From assembly GCF_001049755.1 (NCBI RefSeq), contig NZ_CVLB01000003.1, positions 62,001 to 126,000 of the forward strand: DNA of 64,000 nucleotides. The letters run 5' to 3'. Under the pieces are notes generated by a model. That model was given only the letters and a program-made list of their open reading frames with translations, had not been told where the DNA came from and did not search any database. The translations under genes and the position numbers were made by a program. Below are positions 28,387-37,260 of the stretch, in pieces. The DNA is from Brachyspira suanatina (GTDB lineage Bacteria; Spirochaetota; Brachyspiria; Brachyspirales; Brachyspiraceae). How positions within the stretch are numbered: position 1 is the first letter of the stretch; each line of letters starts with the position of its first letter.

Positions 28387-30069
28387 ATGCTTGACTCTTA
28401 TACTTACATAGTTATTGTTCCAATATCTATAATAATACTATTTGGAATTATTCTCTTTTTCAAAACTATAACAGGAAGCAGCAGTACATATAAACCAAAA
28501 AACATAAAAAGGAAAATAGAAGAACTTGAAAAAAAGATAGAGATAAATCCTAAAGATTATAATTCTATATATGAATTAGCTGTAATAGAAGAACAGTATA
28601 ATATGACTGAAAAGGCTTTAGAGAAATATGAAAAATTACTAAATATTAAATATTTTGAAGGTGAAGAATTAAATATATATAAAAAACTTGAAGAACTTTA
28701 CAACAAATTAGAAAATAAAGAAGAAAGTTTAAAATACACTTTAAAAATAGCTCAAATAGATATTAATAATACATATTACTCTATAAAAGCAGCTACAGAA
28801 CTTGGAAGAGAAGGAGCTTATAAATTAGCTGCTGAATATTTTAATAGAGTCTTAAATAATAAAAATGATTTTGAAATATATGAACTTAAAATATCAGCTA
28901 TATCTTATTTTATGAATAAAGAGTATAGAAAAGTTATTTCTATGCTTGAAGAGCTTCATAAAAGATTAAGCAGAAATATAAGTAATATAGAAGACGATTA
29001 TGATGAGCTTATATTGGTGGAAAAGATATTAATATCACTATATATCATTACTGATGAGATTAATAGTGCTAGAACTTTTACAGAATCAATATTATCATCA
29101 AGAGCGATTAAAAATGATCATAAATACCATTTCTTTATAAACAGAATATATTTGTATATATTATATAAATCAGATGATAATGAAGCATTCATAAATTTAT
29201 ATAATCAATATTCAAGGCAATATAAAGTAAATGAAATAAAAAAAGAAGAAAGTATTATAATTTTGGATTTTGCTTTTTATAATTATTTCATAAAAGATAT
29301 TAACAGTGCTATGAGTTATTTTGAGCATATAAGATTATTTAATGATCCTGAATTTGATATATATGATTTAGATAGTATATTTACTTATTTATCTGAAATT
29401 GCTAAAGCTGAAGTTCAATTAAAAAAATTGAGAGGAGATATGCAGCTTAATAACAAAGATAAATATGTAAAAGAGAATTATGAAAAATATGTTAATTCTC
29501 AGTATATAGAATCTTGGGAAAACTCTGTTAGATTATGGGAAGATTCATTTAATAGCTTAGATACAATATTAAATTTGATAGAAATAGAAAGAAATGTAGA
29601 TATTGAAAAAGTATTATTAGAATGCAATATCAATGAAAATAATGCTACTATAGAAAATGTAAGCAGTAAGAAAGTGGATAAAATTTTTGATATAAGTTTA
29701 TCATCTTTTAAAAGCATATGTCAGGATATAATACAGAAAAAACTTCTATATTCAGCAGTACAGGAATATAATGAAAAATTAATAGATTATGATTATGGTG
29801 ATGAGGTTAATTATTTAGCATTTGCTGTAAATAAGAGTAAAAAAAATTTAACATTAATATCTTTCAAACGCTGGAGAAATACTGAAGTAGGAGAACTTGT
29901 AATAAGAGATTTTATGCTGCTTATTAATGAGGCAGGAGCAAAAAATGGAATATTAGTTTTGCCTCTTGAGCTTACAAATAGTGCAAGAAGTTATGCTACT
30001 CATAATGATAAAATTAAAGTTTATACTAGAAACCAATTTAATTATATGCTTAGAGACAGCAGAATATAA
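28387..30069 (+). CDS. Membrane-anchored TPR protein with C-terminal Mrr-like domain, paralogue 3
   Basis: The 560-residue protein is the most diverged of the three. It has a membrane helix at about 5-27, a TPR-like middle, and the Mrr-like end with GDEVNYLAF, LTLISFKRWRNTEVGELVIRDF and GAKNGILVLPLELTNSARSYA. Again Ser replaces the Mrr glutamine two residues before the conserved Lys. It begins 17 bp after paralogue 2 with no room for a separate promoter, so it is co-transcribed. A strong hairpin ends the unit. Confidence 0.82.
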   Translation: MLDSYTYIVIVPISIIILFGIILFFKTITGSSSTYKPKNIKRKIEELEKKIEINPKDYNSIYELAVIEEQYNMTEKALEKYEKLLNIKYFEGEELNIYKKLEELYNKLENKEESLKYTLKIAQIDINNTYYSIKAATELGREGAYKLAAEYFNRVLNNKNDFEIYELKISAISYFMNKEYRKVISMLEELHKRLSRNISNIEDDYDELILVEKILISLYIITDEINSARTFTESILSSRAIKNDHKYHFFINRIYLYILYKSDDNEAFINLYNQYSRQYKVNEIKKEESIIILDFAFYNYFIKDINSAMSYFEHIRLFNDPEFDIYDLDSIFTYLSEIAKAEVQLKKLRGDMQLNNKDKYVKENYEKYVNSQYIESWENSVRLWEDSFNSLDTILNLIEIERNVDIEKVLLECNINENNATIENVSSKKVDKIFDISLSSFKSICQDIIQKKLLYSAVQEYNEKLIDYDYGDEVNYLAFAVNKSKKNLTLISFKRWRNTEVGELVIRDFMLLINEAGAKNGILVLPLELTNSARSYATHNDKIKVYTRNQFNYMLRDSRI

Positions 30070-30093
30070 TGATTATATTTAGATTAGTATAAT

Positions 30094-30132
30094 AAAAAGA
30101 GCTGACAACTTTATGTTATCAGCTCTTTATTT
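30094..30132. terminator. Bidirectional terminator between the TPR-Mrr genes and zapA
   Basis: AAAAGAGCTGACAAC pairs with GTTATCAGCTCTTT, with an A run on one side and a T-rich run on the other, between convergent stops at 30069 and 30150. Confidence 0.85.
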
Positions 30133-30149
30133 CTCGATATCAATTTAAC

Positions 30150-30485
30150 TTATTCGCTTTCTTTATTATTAGATTCTTTAGTCTCATCTATCAGTCTTAT
30201 AAGTTCATTGGATCTTGAAGCTATACTTTCTTTTAATGCTAATAATGTATCTTTTCCAGCTTTATTATTTGCCATTTCTCTCTTCAAAAGATCTGCTATA
30301 TTAAGACATGCTAGTATAGCTATAGTATCTCTTGGATAATTAGGGCCATAATGCTCTGCTATATCATTCATACTTTCATTAACAAATTCGGCAACCTCTT
30401 TCAAGTATTCAGCATTACCTTCTTGAGATTTTATGCTTAGCATTCTGCCGTATATAGTAACTTCTACAATAGTAACGTTATCCAT
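30150..30485 (-). CDS. zapA: Cell division protein ZapA
   Basis: ZapA binds FtsZ and bundles its filaments at mid-cell. The 111 residues show the compact N-terminal domain (VTIYGRMLSIKSQ, then YLKEVAEFVNESMNDIA), the RDTIAILACLNIADLL helix and a long C-terminal coiled coil. Length is normal. It starts 13 bp after the acidic coiled-coil gene, so the two share a transcript, which suggests the neighbour is also a division or Z-ring factor. Confidence 0.9.
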   Translation of the reverse strand: MDNVTIVEVTIYGRMLSIKSQEGNAEYLKEVAEFVNESMNDIAEHYGPNYPRDTIAILACLNIADLLKREMANNKAGKDTLLALKESIASRSNELIRLIDETKESNNKESE

Positions 30486-30498
30486 ATTTATTTACCTG

Positions 30499-31533
30499 TT
30501 ATTTCGATTCATTATCAAAGAAAAACTCTTCCTCATCATCATCGCCGAACATATACTGATCATCTTCATTTATATCGAATTCATAATTGTCTTCTTTTTT
30601 ATTTTTTTCATCAGTTTCTTCAATAATGTTTTCTTCTACAGCTTCATTAGTTTTATTTACTATCTGCTCGTCTTTTATATCATTATCCCAACTAGCATCA
30701 GAAGCATTACTGAAAGGATCTTCGTCTTCAGTAACTTTTACATTTGTAATTTCTTTCACTTCTTTTATTTCTTTTACTTCATCGCTTTTATTAACATTAT
30801 TTTCAGATTTATACTCTTCATATTCTTCAGACGATGAGTTATCATTACTGAAAGGATCTTCATCAATTTCTTCTAAATTGCTTTCAAACTCATCTTCAGC
30901 GCTTTTTACTTCTTCTTTAATTTCTTTATGAGATTCTTTTAATTCTTTATTATTATTTTCTTCAGCTGCATTATCAATAGCATCATTATGAACAGTATTT
31001 TCTGTATTATGAATGATAGCAGAATGATGAGATTTTTTAGACTCAAAACTAGACTTTCTTACGCTGTCTATTCTTTCTATAAGAATACTTAATTTTTCTT
31101 TAAGCTCATTATTTTCTTTACTTAGAGAATCTATAGCTCTTATTGCTTTTTCTAATTCTTTTTTAAGATTATCATTTTCTTCTATTAAAGTCATAGAATC
31201 TTTTTCTGTATTTTCCAAATTAGATTTAAGAGTATCTCTTTCTATTCTAGTAGCTTCTAATTGTTTTATTAAGTTATCTTTATCTTCTTTTATAGAATTA
31301 TAATTATCAGTAACATTTCTTTTATCAGCTTCAAGTATAGTTTTTTCTTCTTTCAAAAGATTAAAACTATCTTTGACATTTTTCAAAGTATTTATTAATT
31401 CTTCTTTTTCTGATTTAAGCTGTTCTATAACCTGATGTAATTCTTTATTATCGAATGAAATTAATTGGTATTCATCTAAAAAATCTTTCAATTTTTCTTC
31501 TAAAATTGTAAATTCTTTCAAATTTCCCCCCAA
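30499..31533 (-). CDS. Coiled-coil protein with acidic tail, possible ZapB-like partner of ZapA
   Basis: The 344-residue protein has about 165 residues of coiled coil (heptads such as LKSEKEELINTLKNVKDSF) and then a Glu/Asp/Asn-rich, probably disordered tail. The tail has two EDPFSN motifs (near 225 and 270) and an end of DDDEEEFFFDNESK. A coiled coil next to zapA recalls ZapB, which is much shorter, so this is inference. There is no ATG near the start: candidates are TTG at 31533 or TTG at 31521, the latter just behind a G6 run. A T8-G6 homopolymer tract spans this start region. Confidence 0.75.
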   Translation of the reverse strand: MGGNLKEFTILEEKLKDFLDEYQLISFDNKELHQVIEQLKSEKEELINTLKNVKDSFNLLKEEKTILEADKRNVTDNYNSIKEDKDNLIKQLEATRIERDTLKSNLENTEKDSMTLIEENDNLKKELEKAIRAIDSLSKENNELKEKLSILIERIDSVRKSSFESKKSHHSAIIHNTENTVHNDAIDNAAEENNNKELKESHKEIKEEVKSAEDEFESNLEEIDEDPFSNDNSSSEEYEEYKSENNVNKSDEVKEIKEVKEITNVKVTEDEDPFSNASDASWDNDIKDEQIVNKTNEAVEENIIEETDEKNKKEDNYEFDINEDDQYMFGDDDEEEFFFDNESK

Positions 31534-31636
31534 AAAAAACGTATATTAAAAATTATATCACATATAAATTCAATTGTCAATTTTTTATTTTATGATACAA
31601 TATAATTTATAAAACATAATATAAAAACAGGTTTTT

Positions 31637-32812
31637 ATGAAGAACATATTAAAATTAATTGTGCTGAATTTGGTACTAATAGCCTGTCCAATAATATATG
31701 GACAATCGCCATATACAGATAAAGATCAAAAGGTATTAAAAGGGGCTATAGATGCTTGGCCATTTATAGGTATAGAATATGAAAGACCAACAGAAAGTTA
31801 TATGCCTTTTGATTATATACATGAAAGTCATAAAAGAGAAAATAGAGTAAAAAATTCATTTCCTTCAAGAATTTTATACGAACTTTCTACTATAGAAGTT
31901 CACATGAATACTTTAATAGGTGTTAATTTAACAGATGGTCATTTTAGTATGCCTAATATGTATCTATCTCTTGGAAAAAGCTTTCACTTTGATTGGATAT
32001 TCTCAGCTACTCCTTTTGTAACTATGAGTTCTAAATTTGATGTGTTCAATAAAGATTATGCCACAGGAAGTATCGGATTATATGATGCTGGTATAGAGAC
32101 AGTTACTTTAACTAGAATATTATTATCTTTTAGAATGAAAGCTGTTAATGATATTAATGGTTCTACATTTATGCTTTTACCTTCTGTTATAGACAGCGAA
32201 TCTGCTAGTTTTGCTCCACATTGGTACTTACCTAGAGTTAATAATGAAATGGGATTTAGAGCAGGATTTATAGGTTCTTATTATGAATTGTCTTATTCCC
32301 AAGGTTTTTCAAAAGATTCTAATCCTTTAGCAGCTGTTTTCAAAATTAATGGGGATTATTTCAGAGCACAATTCCTTTATCAATATAATAATAAAACTTC
32401 TCTTTCTCCAGACAATTTTAAAAGCAGATATAATAATGATAATAATATTTATAATGGAAAAGAATATTATACTCATCATTTAGTACAGTTATCTGGTATG
32501 GGAAGAATTCCATTTCTTGATAAAACTTTATGGCTTAATTTGCTTGGTGAATATACTTGGAGAGATAATGATGCTCATTATGTAAGGCTTGAACTTGGTC
32601 TAGAATGGAAAATGATTAATATTGCTATACGTCCTTTATTCTATATACCTATCGAATATGAAGATAACGATGATCATAGATACAGATTTGATCCTAAAAA
32701 AGATGTATTCTGTTTAGAATATTCGGCTTATGTTAAATTTGATCCTATTTATTTCGGATTCCAAGGTTCAACAGACGGAAGATATTATATTGCTATGAAG
32801 GCTGTATTTTAA
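31637..32812 (+). CDS. Probable outer-membrane protein
   Basis: The 391-residue protein has a signal peptide (about 1-22, cut before QSPYTD). A body of alternating strands rich in Tyr, Phe and Trp follows, and the last residue is Phe after YYIAMKAVF, the C-terminal aromatic signature for insertion by the BAM complex. It contains no Cys-based lipobox and no known enzyme motif. It stands alone upstream of a full mosaic repeat. A beta-barrel porin or transporter is inferred; the substrate is unknown. Confidence 0.8.
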   Translation: MKNILKLIVLNLVLIACPIIYGQSPYTDKDQKVLKGAIDAWPFIGIEYERPTESYMPFDYIHESHKRENRVKNSFPSRILYELSTIEVHMNTLIGVNLTDGHFSMPNMYLSLGKSFHFDWIFSATPFVTMSSKFDVFNKDYATGSIGLYDAGIETVTLTRILLSFRMKAVNDINGSTFMLLPSVIDSESASFAPHWYLPRVNNEMGFRAGFIGSYYELSYSQGFSKDSNPLAAVFKINGDYFRAQFLYQYNNKTSLSPDNFKSRYNNDNNIYNGKEYYTHHLVQLSGMGRIPFLDKTLWLNLLGEYTWRDNDAHYVRLELGLEWKMINIAIRPLFYIPIEYEDNDDHRYRFDPKKDVFCLEYSAYVKFDPIYFGFQGSTDGRYYIAMKAVF

Positions 32813-32820
32813 TTAATAAT

Positions 32821-33241
32821 CGCACGGTAAATAAAATTTTATTATTAAGTCAATTATCAATACAAATCTGTCATAATAATAAAAGCGAGTTAATCGTCAT
32901 TAATGTAATTTTAAAATTAAATAATACTTGGGCAGGTGTTAACATTTCCAATTAAGTAATAAAGATAATTTAAATTAAATTTTTTAAATAAGCTATAAAG
33001 AATAAAGGGCGGGGTATGTAATTAAAGTTTAAAAAATTATTTTCATTTGCCCACCCTCTAGATTTATTATTTTATTCTGTCATTTTTATGAAATTTTTCT
33101 TTTTGTATGTACTGTTATTATAACACCCCCCAAGAATTTTTTAAATTTATAGTGTATAAACCGCACGAATGATATCAACTAAAAATATACAATTTATAAT
33201 CAATGCATTTTTATTATATTTGAAATTTATCTTACCGTGCG
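32821..33241. repeat. Mosaic inverted-repeat element, copy 5 (S-A-A'-S')
   Basis: Begins CGCACGG at 32821, has A from CTTGGGCAGG to AAAGGGCGGGG and A' from TTGCCCACCCTCTAG to CCCCCCAAG. The linker TTTAAATTTATAGTGTATAA follows, then the stem unit CCGCACG (33162)...CCGTGCG (33241). About 420 bp, like copies 2 and 4. Lies between two genes of the same direction, 8 bp after the preceding stop. Confidence 0.78.
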
Positions 33242-33328
33242 TTAAAAAATATTTATGCTGTATTGACATAAAAATTAAGTAATATATCATTCATAAAATA
33301 TTAGGAAATAATTAATGGGGAATAATAA

Positions 33329-33979
33329 TTGAGAAATTTAAATCTTGATGAAGAAATATTAAGCAAATATCTATTAGATGATTTTAATACTGAAGATAGT
33401 TCTATAATAACAAATGAACTACAAAATAGATTGTCAGATTATGAAACAAGAGAATTAGAAATAGGATGCGGAAATGGTAAGTTTATAGTAGAACTTGCTA
33501 TGAATAATAAAGATAAATACTTTATAGGAATTGAGTATTCATATAAGGCAGCCAAAAAAGCCGTATCAAAAGCATATAAAAGAGATATAAAAAATCTCAC
33601 TATTATATTTGGCGAAGCTAATAATGTGATATCCAAATATTTAAATGAAAAATATCATTTTGATAAAATATATTTAAACTTTCCTGACCCTTGGCCAAAG
33701 AAAAAACATGCACACAGAAGAATATTCAATAATGATTTTTTAAATAAAATGTATCCTTTACTTAAAGATGATGGCATATTCTATTCTGTTACTGATGATG
33801 ACAGCTACGCCTTGGAAATAATGAACCCTATATATAAGGAAGCCAATAATTTTAAAAATATTCTAGATGAAGATTATGTTCATAAATTGGAAGGATATGG
33901 AGTTACACTTTATGAGGAAAAAATGAGGGCAATTGGACATAATATATACTTTTTTGCCCATTCTAAAAATATAAGATGA
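33329..33979 (+). CDS. trmB: tRNA (guanine-N7-)-methyltransferase
   Basis: It methylates G46 of tRNA using S-adenosylmethionine. Motifs: LEIGCGNGKFIVELA (SAM loop), YFIGIEYSYKAAKKA, YLNFPDPWPKKKHAHRRI (signature) and a C-terminal ALEI region. The 216-residue length is normal. The start is a TTG at 33329, since the upstream ATG (33314) opens a five-codon frame MGNNN whose TGA overlaps the TTG. Either this is a coupled mini-leader or one base has been lost from an ATG-started N-terminus. The stop overlaps the next gene's ATG by 4 bases. Confidence 0.92.
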   Translation: MRNLNLDEEILSKYLLDDFNTEDSSIITNELQNRLSDYETRELEIGCGNGKFIVELAMNNKDKYFIGIEYSYKAAKKAVSKAYKRDIKNLTIIFGEANNVISKYLNEKYHFDKIYLNFPDPWPKKKHAHRRIFNNDFLNKMYPLLKDDGIFYSVTDDDSYALEIMNPIYKEANNFKNILDEDYVHKLEGYGVTLYEEKMRAIGHNIYFFAHSKNIR

Positions 33980-34962
33980 TTAATCAATTAAAAATTATAT
34001 TGTTACTGTTAATGATTTTTGCCATTTCCTGCCGCAATAAAGAGAATTCAAATAATACAACAATTGTAAGTATAATAAAAGAAAAAAATACAAGAAGATA
34101 TGAATCTATAGAAAAAGGTCTATTAGATCAAATGAATTCAGATAAAATGGATGTTCAGATTAATTTTTATACATTAGATAATGATGATTTATCAATTATA
34201 AGAACAGCCAATAATGTACGTGATGATAATTCCAGTATAGCTATCATTATAGGAGAAAATGCCACTTTGCTTTCTATGAATATAATAGTTCCTCAAACTA
34301 TAGTATTTGCTGGATGCTTTGACGATTTATCTTTAAGCAATATAGTTAGAAATAGGATACAAAATAACAATATAACAGGTGTTTATATAAATTTAGACAT
34401 TACCAAATATATAAAAATGATTTCCGATAAGAATGTTGATAGTATAGCCTATTTATATACAAAAAATTCAGAAATGTCAGCTAATATTTCAAAGTATATA
34501 ATGAGGTATTGCAGTAATGAAAACATAACATATTATCCTTTAATAATAGATGAAGATTTGAATACTTTTGAAATAGAAAATACATCAAAATCAAAAGATA
34601 TAGATTATTTAATTTTAGCAAATGAAGATTATATAAATAATAATATATACTCTATAGCACATTTATGCGATAAATATTCTATACCATTAATAAATACAGA
34701 CATATCAGATGCTGTAAATACTGCAATATTATTTTCTTTAGATTTTAATTATTATTATATGGGCAGGCAATTGGCATTACTACTTAATGATGTAATAAAC
34801 AATAATGGCAAAACAGAAGGACTTAATTTTGTAAAATTGTCAGATTCATATAAAATTCTTATTAATGAAGACATTGCCAAAACATATAATATAAAATTTA
34901 CAGAAGAAATACTGAATAAAAGTTCATTATTAATCAAAGATGGTCAGCTAATAAAAAAATAG
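33976..34962 (+). CDS. ABC-transporter substrate-binding-like lipoprotein
   Basis: The 328-residue protein has a lipoprotein signal with lipobox FAISC (Cys near residue 19). Two alpha/beta lobes follow in the order of the TrpX-like periplasmic-binding family: TTIVSIIKEKNTRRYESIEKG early, IAIIIGENATLL, then IDYLILANEDY and a YYYMGRQLALLL helix. In this family such proteins bind aromatic amino acids or similar ligands. No permease or ATPase gene is adjacent, so it is an orphan. It overlaps trmB by ATGA and is therefore translationally coupled. Confidence 0.78.
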   Translation: MINQLKIILLLLMIFAISCRNKENSNNTTIVSIIKEKNTRRYESIEKGLLDQMNSDKMDVQINFYTLDNDDLSIIRTANNVRDDNSSIAIIIGENATLLSMNIIVPQTIVFAGCFDDLSLSNIVRNRIQNNNITGVYINLDITKYIKMISDKNVDSIAYLYTKNSEMSANISKYIMRYCSNENITYYPLIIDEDLNTFEIENTSKSKDIDYLILANEDYINNNIYSIAHLCDKYSIPLINTDISDAVNTAILFSLDFNYYYMGRQLALLLNDVINNNGKTEGLNFVKLSDSYKILINEDIAKTYNIKFTEEILNKSSLLIKDGQLIKK

Positions 34963-34985
34963 ATTATATATTATGTTAATTCTGC

Positions 34986-35014
34986 TTGACAAATTTCATT
35001 CTTCATAGTATGAT
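34986..35014 (+). promoter_or_regulatory. Strong sigma-70-type promoter of rpmF-plsX operon
   Basis: TTGACA (34986-34991), exactly 17 bases, TATGAT (35009-35014). The 80-base leader that follows contains GATAATTAT...ATAATTATC (about 35042-35069), able to form a hairpin before the AAGGAG ribosome binding site. Confidence 0.75.
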
Positions 35015-35094
35015 AGTTTAAACTTTGCATCGTATAATAGCGATAATTATCCTAATTTTAATAATTATCTTTAATAAATTATAAGGAGAAAAAA

Positions 35095-35289
35095 ATGGCA
35101 GTACCAAAGCATAGAAAATCGAAAGCTAAAAAAAGATCAAGACAAGCAGCTAATGATAAAAGATTTTTAGGTTCATTATCAATCTGTCCTCAATGCGGAG
35201 CAGAAAGAATGCCTCATAGAATCTGTCCTGAATGCGGTTTTTATAAAGATAGAGTAATAAAAGCTCCAAAAACTCAAAATGCAGGATAA
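35095..35289 (+). CDS. rpmF: 50S ribosomal protein L32
   Basis: The 64-residue basic protein of the large ribosomal subunit has the VPKHRKSKAKKRSRQA start and two Cys pairs (CPQC and CPEC, near residues 32-49) that bind zinc. Preceded by AAGGAG. It is followed after 27 bp by plsX, the classical rpmF-plsX arrangement that couples ribosome and lipid synthesis. Confidence 0.95.
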   Translation: MAVPKHRKSKAKKRSRQAANDKRFLGSLSICPQCGAERMPHRICPECGFYKDRVIKAPKTQNAG

Positions 35290-35316
35290 AAAATAAAATA
35301 ATTTTAGGAAGTTATT

Positions 35317-36336
35317 ATGAACTTAGCCATAGATGTAGCCAGCGGAGAGAAACCTCTCGAAGAATTAGTTTCAGGTGCTGTTAGTGCCCTACAAGAAAAT
35401 AAAGATATAAATTTAATTTTAGTAGGCAATGAAAAAAACATATCAAAAGCCATATCTAAAACTAAATATGATCATAATCGTATAGATATCAGACATACAG
35501 ATGAAATAATAGATATGAATGAAAGCCCTGCTAATGGTATAAAACATAAGAAGAATGCTTCAGTTTTATTGGCTGCACGTTTGGTTAGAGAGAATGAAGC
35601 AGATGGTTTCTTCTCGCCGGGAAACACAGGAGCTACTTTAGCAGCAGCTCTTACAGAGATAGGACGTTTAAAAGGTGTTATGCGTCCGCCTCTTATATCC
35701 ACACTTCCAAAAATAAACGGCGAGTTCTGTATGTTAGATATGGGAGCAAATGTAGACTGTACTACAGATTATATAGTTCAATTTGCCGTTATGGGCAGAG
35801 TATTTGCTAAAAGATATTTAAAAATAGAAAATCCTAGAGTAGGTCTTTTGAATATAGGTGAAGAAGATTCTAAAGGTAACGCTAATACTAAAAAGTCATT
35901 TGAACGTCTTCAAAAAATGAAAAAAATTAATTTCATTGGCAATATAGAGCCTAATGATATGTTAAAATCTGATTCTGTTGATGTTGTTGTAGCTGATGGA
36001 TTCGATGGAAATATAGTATTAAAAACTATAGAAGGAACAGCTTCTTTTGTTGTTAATCTCTTGAAAGAAGAAGTAAAAAAGAATCCTGTTAGTGTTATGG
36101 GTGGACTTATGATGAAACCTGTATTCAATAATTTAAAATCAAAAATGAGTTCCGATTCTTATGGTTCTGCTATATTATTAGGGTTAAATGGCGGAGCTTT
36201 TGTAGGACATGGCAAAACAAGCGGTGTTGGTATGAAAAATGCTGTATTAAATATGTACAGATTTTTAGACGCCAAAATAAATGAAAAAATAGCTAAAGAA
36301 CTTTATGACTCAGGAGCTAAAAGAAGAATTTTTTAA
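35317..36336 (+). CDS. plsX: Phosphate acyltransferase PlsX
   Basis: PlsX makes acyl-phosphate from acyl-ACP, the first step of phosphatidic acid synthesis in most bacteria. The 339 residues contain GAVSALQENKDINLILVGNE, the FFSPGNTGATLAAAL loop, MLDMGANVD, VGLLNIGEEDSKGN and VADGFDGNIVLKT. The usual N-terminal AxGGDxxP reads VASGEKP here. It lies between rpmF and the FabH-like gene, the position where fabH often stands. Ribosome binding site AGGAAG. Confidence 0.93.
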   Translation: MNLAIDVASGEKPLEELVSGAVSALQENKDINLILVGNEKNISKAISKTKYDHNRIDIRHTDEIIDMNESPANGIKHKKNASVLLAARLVRENEADGFFSPGNTGATLAAALTEIGRLKGVMRPPLISTLPKINGEFCMLDMGANVDCTTDYIVQFAVMGRVFAKRYLKIENPRVGLLNIGEEDSKGNANTKKSFERLQKMKKINFIGNIEPNDMLKSDSVDVVVADGFDGNIVLKTIEGTASFVVNLLKEEVKKNPVSVMGGLMMKPVFNNLKSKMSSDSYGSAILLGLNGGAFVGHGKTSGVGMKNAVLNMYRFLDAKINEKIAKELYDSGAKRRIF

Positions 36337-36348
36337 AGGAATTTTGTA

Positions 36349-37203
36349 ATGGTATATATTAAATCTTGTAAAGGCACTTATAAAAATAATAAAACTAATA
36401 TGGCAGCCTCAGATTTAGCCTTACTATCAATAAATGAAGTAATCAAAGATATAGATCCCAATAATATAGATGCTATTCTATGTGCTACAGTTACCAAAGA
36501 TTATGTCTATCCTTCCACTGCTTGTATATTAGCAGGAAAAATAAAAGCTTCTAATGCTTTTTGTTTTGATATAGAAAGTGATTTCACAGGTTTCTTGTCA
36601 GCATTAAGATTAGCTTATGCCTTTGTGAAAAGCGGAAGATATAAAAACATTTTAGTAGTTGCAACAGAATCATTTTATATATGTGATGATGAAAATCGAT
36701 TTGATGATGCAAGTGCTGCTGCTTTAGTAACAAATGAAAAATCAGATATTCAAATAGATTTCATAGATTCAGTAACAGACGGAAATGCATTAGAAAATTG
36801 TTATATTCCTATGGGCGGAACAGCTAAACCTTATACTAAAGAAGGCGTACTCAATAAAGAACATTTTATTTCTATAAAAGACAGCAGTATTTTTGAAGAA
36901 GAAGCAAAAAAAGCAGGAATTTATGTAAAAGATATTTTATCTTCTAATAATATAAATCCTGATTTATATATACCTTCTTATTCAAGCCCTAATGCATACA
37001 ATGCCTTTGTTGATGCTTTATCTGTCAGCAAAGATATCGTATACTCAAAAATGGAAAATGCTCATTCATCTTTGAGTGCTTCATCTGGAGTGGCATTATC
37101 TATGGCTTTAGAAGATGGTTCTATAAAGAAAAACAGTAAGGTAGCTATATGCAGTTATGGAAGTGGTTATACCAAATCTGTAGCTGTTATTTCTATAAAT
37201 TAA
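36349..37203 (+). CDS. FabH-fold (KAS III-like) protein lacking the catalytic triad
   Basis: The 284-residue protein aligns with beta-ketoacyl-ACP synthase III over most of its length: YPSTACILAGKIKASNAFCFDI, FTGFLSALRLAYAFVKSGRYKNILVVATE and the C-terminal SSLSASSGVALSMALEDG. All three catalytic residues are changed: Cys to Phe79 (ESDFTGF), His to Ser210 (in IPSYSSPN), Asn to Ser240. The N-terminal 35 residues or so of FabH are also missing. It lies 12 bp after plsX in the operon. True FabH starts fatty-acid chains; this protein cannot do so by the known chemistry and is likely a structural or regulatory relative. Confidence 0.8.
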   Translation: MVYIKSCKGTYKNNKTNMAASDLALLSINEVIKDIDPNNIDAILCATVTKDYVYPSTACILAGKIKASNAFCFDIESDFTGFLSALRLAYAFVKSGRYKNILVVATESFYICDDENRFDDASAAALVTNEKSDIQIDFIDSVTDGNALENCYIPMGGTAKPYTKEGVLNKEHFISIKDSSIFEEEAKKAGIYVKDILSSNNINPDLYIPSYSSPNAYNAFVDALSVSKDIVYSKMENAHSSLSASSGVALSMALEDGSIKKNSKVAICSYGSGYTKSVAVISIN

Positions 37204-37260
37204 TATTATTAAAAATTAAAAAATATTGTTTTATTTTTAATTGAGTGAAGGATTGATAAT

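Noticed and set aside
24843-30069. A classical restriction-modification or type IV restriction operon
   Set aside because: No methylase or specificity gene is present, the proteins are membrane-anchored, and the Mrr QxK motif is altered. Only the fold resemblance is kept.
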